Positions 60,554 to 64,000 of a stretch of 64,000 nt of DNA are shown here, piece by piece. The DNA comes from Plazaster borealis (taxonomy: Eukaryota; Echinodermata; Asteroidea; Forcipulatida; Labidiasteridae). The stretch covers positions 20,728,818 to 20,792,817 of the forward strand of contig CM037471.1 in NCBI GenBank assembly GCA_021014325.1, given 5' to 3'. The first letter of the stretch is position 1; each line of letters starts with the position of its first letter. A program made the translations under genes and the position numbers. A model generated the notes under the pieces. That model saw nothing but the letters and a program-made list of their open reading frames with translations. It was not told where the DNA came from and did no database searches.

Positions 60554-60709
60554 AGGCCCTTTTTCGAAACAACGGCTCCGCTTGGGCTCTGGCTTGGGCT
60601 CTGGCTTGGGCTCTGGCTTAGGCTCTGTCAGCCTGTTTGAAGCCCCGTTAAGGAAAACGGATGTTTTCTAAATAACTGACGGAGCAAAAGTCGTGGTTTC
60701 GAAAACGGT
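60554..60709. mobile_element. Inverted-repeat element containing a 12-bp minisatellite
   Basis: Left CCCTTTTTCGAAACAACGGC and right GTCGTGGTTTCGAAAACGG are about 20-bp imperfect inverted ends. Inside lies a minisatellite (60581-60627) of near-exact TTGGGCTCTGGC units, four in number. The rest contains AGCCCCGTTAAGGAAAACGG. Confidence 0.75.
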
Positions 60710-60780
60710 CAATCTGTCACGATAAAGCCACGAAGTCAGATGTTCAGGCCACTCTTCACGCCCAGTAGGCCTAGGGACAT

Positions 60781-61144
60781 TTAAAGGCACTGAACATGTT
60801 TGGTAATTGTCAAAGACCAGTGTTCTCACTTGGTGTATCCCAACATATGCATAAAATAACAAGCCTGTGAAAATTTGGGCTCAATTGGTCATCGAAGTTG
60901 CAAGAAAATGATGAAAGAAAAAACACCCTTGTTGTACAAATTGGTGTGCTTTCAGATATGAATAACAGGCTTCTTGCAAGAAGTCTCTTATGATTTTAGT
61001 GAGACATCACCTCTTTCTCAAAAAACTACGTTACTTCAGAGGGAGTCGTTTCTCACAATGTTTTATACTATCAACAGCTCTCCGTTGCTCGTTACCAAGT
61101 CAGTTTTTATGTTAATATATATTTTGAGTAATTACCAAACGTGT
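60781..61144 (+). mobile_element. MITE group C, copy
   Basis: Begins TTAAAGGCACTGAACATGTT and keeps GTCAAAGACCAGTGTTCTCA, the CTTCTTGCAAGAAG hairpin and AATTACCAAACGTGTG. The last few bases of the right end (GATACCTTTAA) are missing or altered. Confidence 0.88.
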
Positions 61145-61577
61145 GTATGGTTGCATGTTATGTTTATTATTAAAAATAGGATGGAAATTAATGTTTTTAT
61201 TATTTCTTTTTCACCATTCTATTGGAGGATGAACAAAAATTGTGACACACTTGTAAGCATTTGATACCGTACTCCATATTGACGGGAGGGAACCTAACAA
61301 AAATGTTGACAGCGAAAATGAAAATTAATCTCTGGGCTTTTGAGTTTATGCTAATCATTAGATGAAATTCGTGGTCAAAGTCCAGATTCACCATTCATTT
61401 AAAATTACTCAATTCACTGCCAAATTGAAAGGCAGGAGATTACAATTCAAAGGCTTTACAACTTGTAATGAAGCAGCTGATGTAACTAGAAAAAGCAAAC
61501 ACTCGTTTTTAATTGAATTTTTGATAAGGGGGTGGTCTTTAGAAAGTACAATGTGTTTATAAATTAACTGTCAAGTA

Positions 61578-61665
61578 ATAAACCACAAGGGAAACTGACA
61601 AGAATTTGTTCAATTAACTTTAGGTTGAACAAAGACAAATTTACTAGAATTGGATTTGAACCACT
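61578..61665 (-). mobile_element. SINE family 2, head-truncated copy
   Basis: Tail AATAAACCACAAGGGAAACT and GGTTGAACAAAGACAAATTT on the + strand, then a B-box remnant (GGATTTGAACC). The tRNA-like 5' half is absent. Confidence 0.72.
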
Positions 61666-61765
61666 CCAGTCAATTTTTCTTAGGGGCCTAGTAAATACTG
61701 GAGACACATATCATTGAGGTTTGGTTTTGAAATGAATTTAAAGACTTACTTGAACGGAAATGGCA

Positions 61766-62121
61766 TTAAAGGCACTGAACACGTTTGGAAATTGTCAAAG
61801 ACCAGTGTTCTCACTAAGTGTATCCCAACATATGCATAAAATAACAAGCCTGTGGAAATTTGGGTTCAATTGGTCATCGAAGTTGCAAGAAAATGATGAA
61901 AGAAAAAATACCCTTGTTGTACAAATTTGTGTGCTTTCAGATAGGAATAAAAACTTCTTGCAAGAAGTTTTTATTTTTTTAGTGAGAAATTACCTCTTTC
62001 TCAAAAGCTACGTTACTTCAGAGGAATGTTTTATACTATCAACAGCTCTCCGTTGCTTGTTACCAAGTAAGTTTTTTATGCTAATATTTGTTTTGAGTCA
62101 TTACCAAACGTGAAGTGATCT
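61766..62121 (+). mobile_element. MITE group C, copy
   Basis: Begins TTAAAGGCACTGAACACGTT and keeps AACTTCTTGCAAGAAGTTTT and GAGTCATTACCAAACGTG. The right terminus is degraded (AGTGATCTTTG). A third group C insertion, only about 620 bp after the previous one. Confidence 0.88.
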
Positions 62122-62699
62122 TTGCTGAAATTAATTTAAAAGGTTTTCAATCAATGAGGAAATTGAGTTCACATGAGATTAAACAGATTTTATTTGGGTA
62201 AAAAACAATCATTTTAAATACCCTTCTCCGGTGCTTTTCAGAAATATTTGCGAAAAACCCTGTTACGTCATCACTCATGTTACGTCACTGTGGGAGCTCC
62301 GTTTTTATAGCTGCTTTGCTACAACATGCATGGAGGTATTAACAAAGCAACATCCCACACATAACGTCAAAGTATTGTCATTTTGACACAGGCCGTCAAT
62401 GGCAGAAGTGTTTCTAGTGTTTCAAAACCTGAGGTTGTGGCCTAATCTTTTGATCGATAATACGAAAAGTTCAGAAGTGTACAAATATCAAAATTACATG
62501 ATATACAAACACATAGCAAGTTTAACTAGCATTCCCGTTTAAAAACTTTCGCTCAAGTAGCTGTTTAATGAAAACCGAACAATATAATCAACCTGAAATG
62601 TAAACTATAGTTCATCAAAATTTTCAATTGTTAAATATTGTTGTGTTTGTTACATTAAATACGTTTTTAATAACAAGTTGTCCGAGTAAGCTCTGCTGC
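62122..62699. other. Non-coding stretch, no gene recognised
   Basis: Nothing supported. Confidence 0.5.
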
Positions 62700-62798
62700 A
62701 CAGTAGATAGGGAATGTCGAGTTTGTGTACTGTGCCAACAGGACAAAAATTAGGGGATGAATTTCACTGCTTGTTTGAATGTCCATCTACATCCATCA
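62700..62798 (+). pseudogene. Decayed C-terminal fragment of a non-LTR retrotransposon
   Basis: Translated on the + strand with one frame change, it reads ECRVCVLCQQ, then QKLGDEFHCLFECPST. This matches the CxxC...GDExHxLxxCP zinc-knuckle-like motif at the C-terminus of many LINE reverse-transcriptase proteins (CR1/L2/Jockey-like). The reverse transcriptase domain itself is not present upstream. A SINE begins immediately after the motif. The frame change shows the fragment is inactive. Confidence 0.55.
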
Positions 62799-62990
62799 GG
62801 GGTGGTCGGGTTGGCGTAGTGGTATCTTTCCTCGCCTTCCACCTCTAGGACCCCGGTTCAAATCATGCCGGGGGCACTACGTGGATTGGGTTTTCAGTCC
62901 CTACCTGACTGCGTGGGTTTTCCCTGGAACAAATCTCTGTGGTTTTTCTCCCACAGTTAAAACTGAAACTTCCTTCCTTGTCTTCTCTCC
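62799..62990 (+). mobile_element. tRNA-derived SINE, family 1, + orientation
   Basis: A clear A box (GTTGGCGTAGTGG, about 62810) and B box (GGTTCAAATCATG, about 62858) are followed by GTGGATTGGGTTTTCAGTCC and GCGTGGGTTTTCCC, as in the 3986 copy. The best-preserved copy here. It may have inserted into, or co-mobilised with, the LINE fragment on its left. Confidence 0.8.
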
Positions 62991-63259
62991 ATTGGTTTTT
63001 TGGCTAGTACAGTGATTAAGTTCGCTTTTCTGAGAGTTCTTGGCTTCACCACCAGAATAAATGAAATGAAATCCACCGATAGAGCAACATACCTCGAACT
63101 TATCACATATATAAACCCAACACTCTCAAAATTACTTGTCTCTTTAACACAACCTATAAGGAACTTTAAAAACTGGCAAAGTTCAGATTTTAAGAACTAT
63201 TGACTGCGATTGCACATTGTAAGCCGATTATTCTATGCAGTCAATAGGGAATGTCATCC

Positions 63260-64000
63260 TCAGAAAGGCTGGTTTCTTAAACTTGCCCGTTGTCCACACT
63301 TTGGAGGTGTATGCTCTACCGTCTGACGGCTCGTCTTATCCCGTCTACACTTGACCAAGAGGCGCTTGCCAATCTGCTTTGCGGCATTCCGAAATTGTTT
63401 GTTCATACAGCTGTATATGAGAAAGTTCCACCAACTATTCGAAAGCGATAACCAGGTGACGGCAAACTCGACCCCAGGAGCCGCATTCTCTTTCTTGATA
63501 AATTTGTAAAAGTCTAGGTACAGGGTGGGGACCCATGCACAGTTGAAAGCGAGGGTAACGGCAAGGCACATCCGTACCGCTTTCATGTCCATCTGTGCAA
63601 CGCGGCTCCATCGCGATGGTCTCCGTCGGTTAGTGGACTTCATCACTGCGGAAAGTCCCTGGGACGCGATAATCTTGAAGTGCCGGTGAGCCACTCGGAA
63701 AAGATGCCCGTATATCAGCACCATGACCAGACTCCCGTTTATTATCCACCACATGATCAGTATAAACAAAGACAAGGGAAAACTTGGATCTTCAAAAGAA
63801 GGCTCACAGAAGAATGTTGCACGGTTGTACTTCATAACGTCCGTAAGTGAAGAAGTTACCAAGACAGTGCCAGAAATGGCAACCCATGCGACACATACTG
63901 TTATGACGGCTCGTTTGCGTGTAATGAGAGATGCGTACCTCAGCGGTATGGTTATGGCAACGAAGCGATCAACACTTATATTCACCAAGAAGAACACGCT
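63260..64000 (-). CDS. Rhodopsin-class GPCR, 3' part (5' end outside window)
   Basis: An uninterrupted frame from the window edge to a TGA at 63260-63262 encodes TM3 to the C-terminus of a class A receptor. Residue 1 here is the first whole codon of VFFLVNISVDRF. Visible features: DRF in place of DRY at 10-12, TM4 about 28-50 with the conserved Trp39, an extracellular-loop-2 Cys64, TM5 about 74-98 with Tyr96, a basic third intracellular loop (RRRPSRWSR), TM6 with FNCAWVP (151-157), and TM7 NSWWNFLIY (187-195), where Phe replaces the Pro of NPxxY. Helix 8 is NKQFRNAAKQIGKRLL, then a basic tail. No intron interrupts these 247 codons. It is a plasma-membrane signalling receptor, closest by eye to amine/melatonin/adenosine-like or orphan receptors. 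The ligand cannot be named. Its CpG-rich, GC3-rich sequence contrasts with the surroundings. Confidence 0.93.
   Translation of the reverse strand, partial: SVFFLVNISVDRFVAITIPLRYASLITRKRAVITVCVAWVAISGTVLVTSSLTDVMKYNRATFFCEPSFEDPSFPLSLFILIMWWIINGSLVMVLIYGHLFRVAHRHFKIIASQGLSAVMKSTNRRRPSRWSRVAQMDMKAVRMCLAVTLAFNCAWVPTLYLDFYKFIKKENAAPGVEFAVTWLSLSNSWWNFLIYSCMNKQFRNAAKQIGKRLLVKCRRDKTSRQTVEHTPPKCGQRASLRNQPF

Noticed and set aside
63000..63203. Continuation of the LINE protein after the SINE
   Set aside because: A 67-codon frame is present with a vaguely LINE-like ending, but I could not align it to a known C-terminus.
1..64000. CRISPR array, prokaryotic operons or viral genes
   Set aside because: Direct repeats are few and not regularly spaced, the coding regions are intron-bounded animal exons, and no viral protein motif was seen.

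Overview
The window is animal nuclear DNA: AT-rich, gene-poor, dominated by introns or intergenic sequence packed with short non-autonomous transposons and tRNA-derived SINEs, and broken by one 500-N assembly gap. I think it comes from a marine deuterostome invertebrate, most likely an echinoderm and perhaps a sea star. That rests mainly on my memory of the TTAAAGGCAC...-ended repeat family in sea-star sequence, so treat the taxon as an inference.

Only two coding regions are convincing. (1) A 1,899-bp exon on the + strand at 33142-35040 encodes 633 residues of a Ser/Gly/Arg-rich, low-complexity protein resembling the central region of neuron navigators (NAV1/2/3, UNC-53 family). It has a clean acceptor and donor, and both flanking introns are phase 2. 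A short ATG exon at 29236-29354 ends in the matching phase and could be an alternative first exon. (2) The - strand from 63260 to the window edge holds the 3' part (TM3 to C-terminus) of a rhodopsin-class GPCR with a DRF motif and NFLIY in place of NPxxY. Weaker coding candidates are a signal-peptide-like first exon (36971-37061, -), a CpG-rich 86-codon ORF (17484-17744, -), a CpG-rich patch at 38100-38310, and a set of degraded coding-like segments (10785-11560, -).

Layout: 1-29 kb is repeat-rich, with three related MITE groups (called A, B and C here) whose ends read TTAAAGG...CCTTTAA, a triplicated ~130-bp tandem repeat, several tRNA-SINEs, an interstitial telomere-like tract, and a possible TATA promoter near 5.54 kb. 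29-36 kb is the navigator-like locus and the gap. 37-53 kb is strikingly poor in recognisable repeats and is probably intron or intergenic DNA with possible regulatory content. 53-63 kb is repeat-rich again: B and C elements, a palindromic GGGTCA-type element, a 12-bp minisatellite with terminal inverted repeats, a decayed LINE tail and a SINE. The GPCR gene closes the window.

I found no rRNA gene, CRISPR array, bacterial operon or viral gene. The two genes show no sign of working together. The most unusual structures are the two junctions where A and B MITEs share one TTAA-like end, the phase-matched navigator first-exon candidate, and the one-sided orientation of the T-run/G-run junctions.
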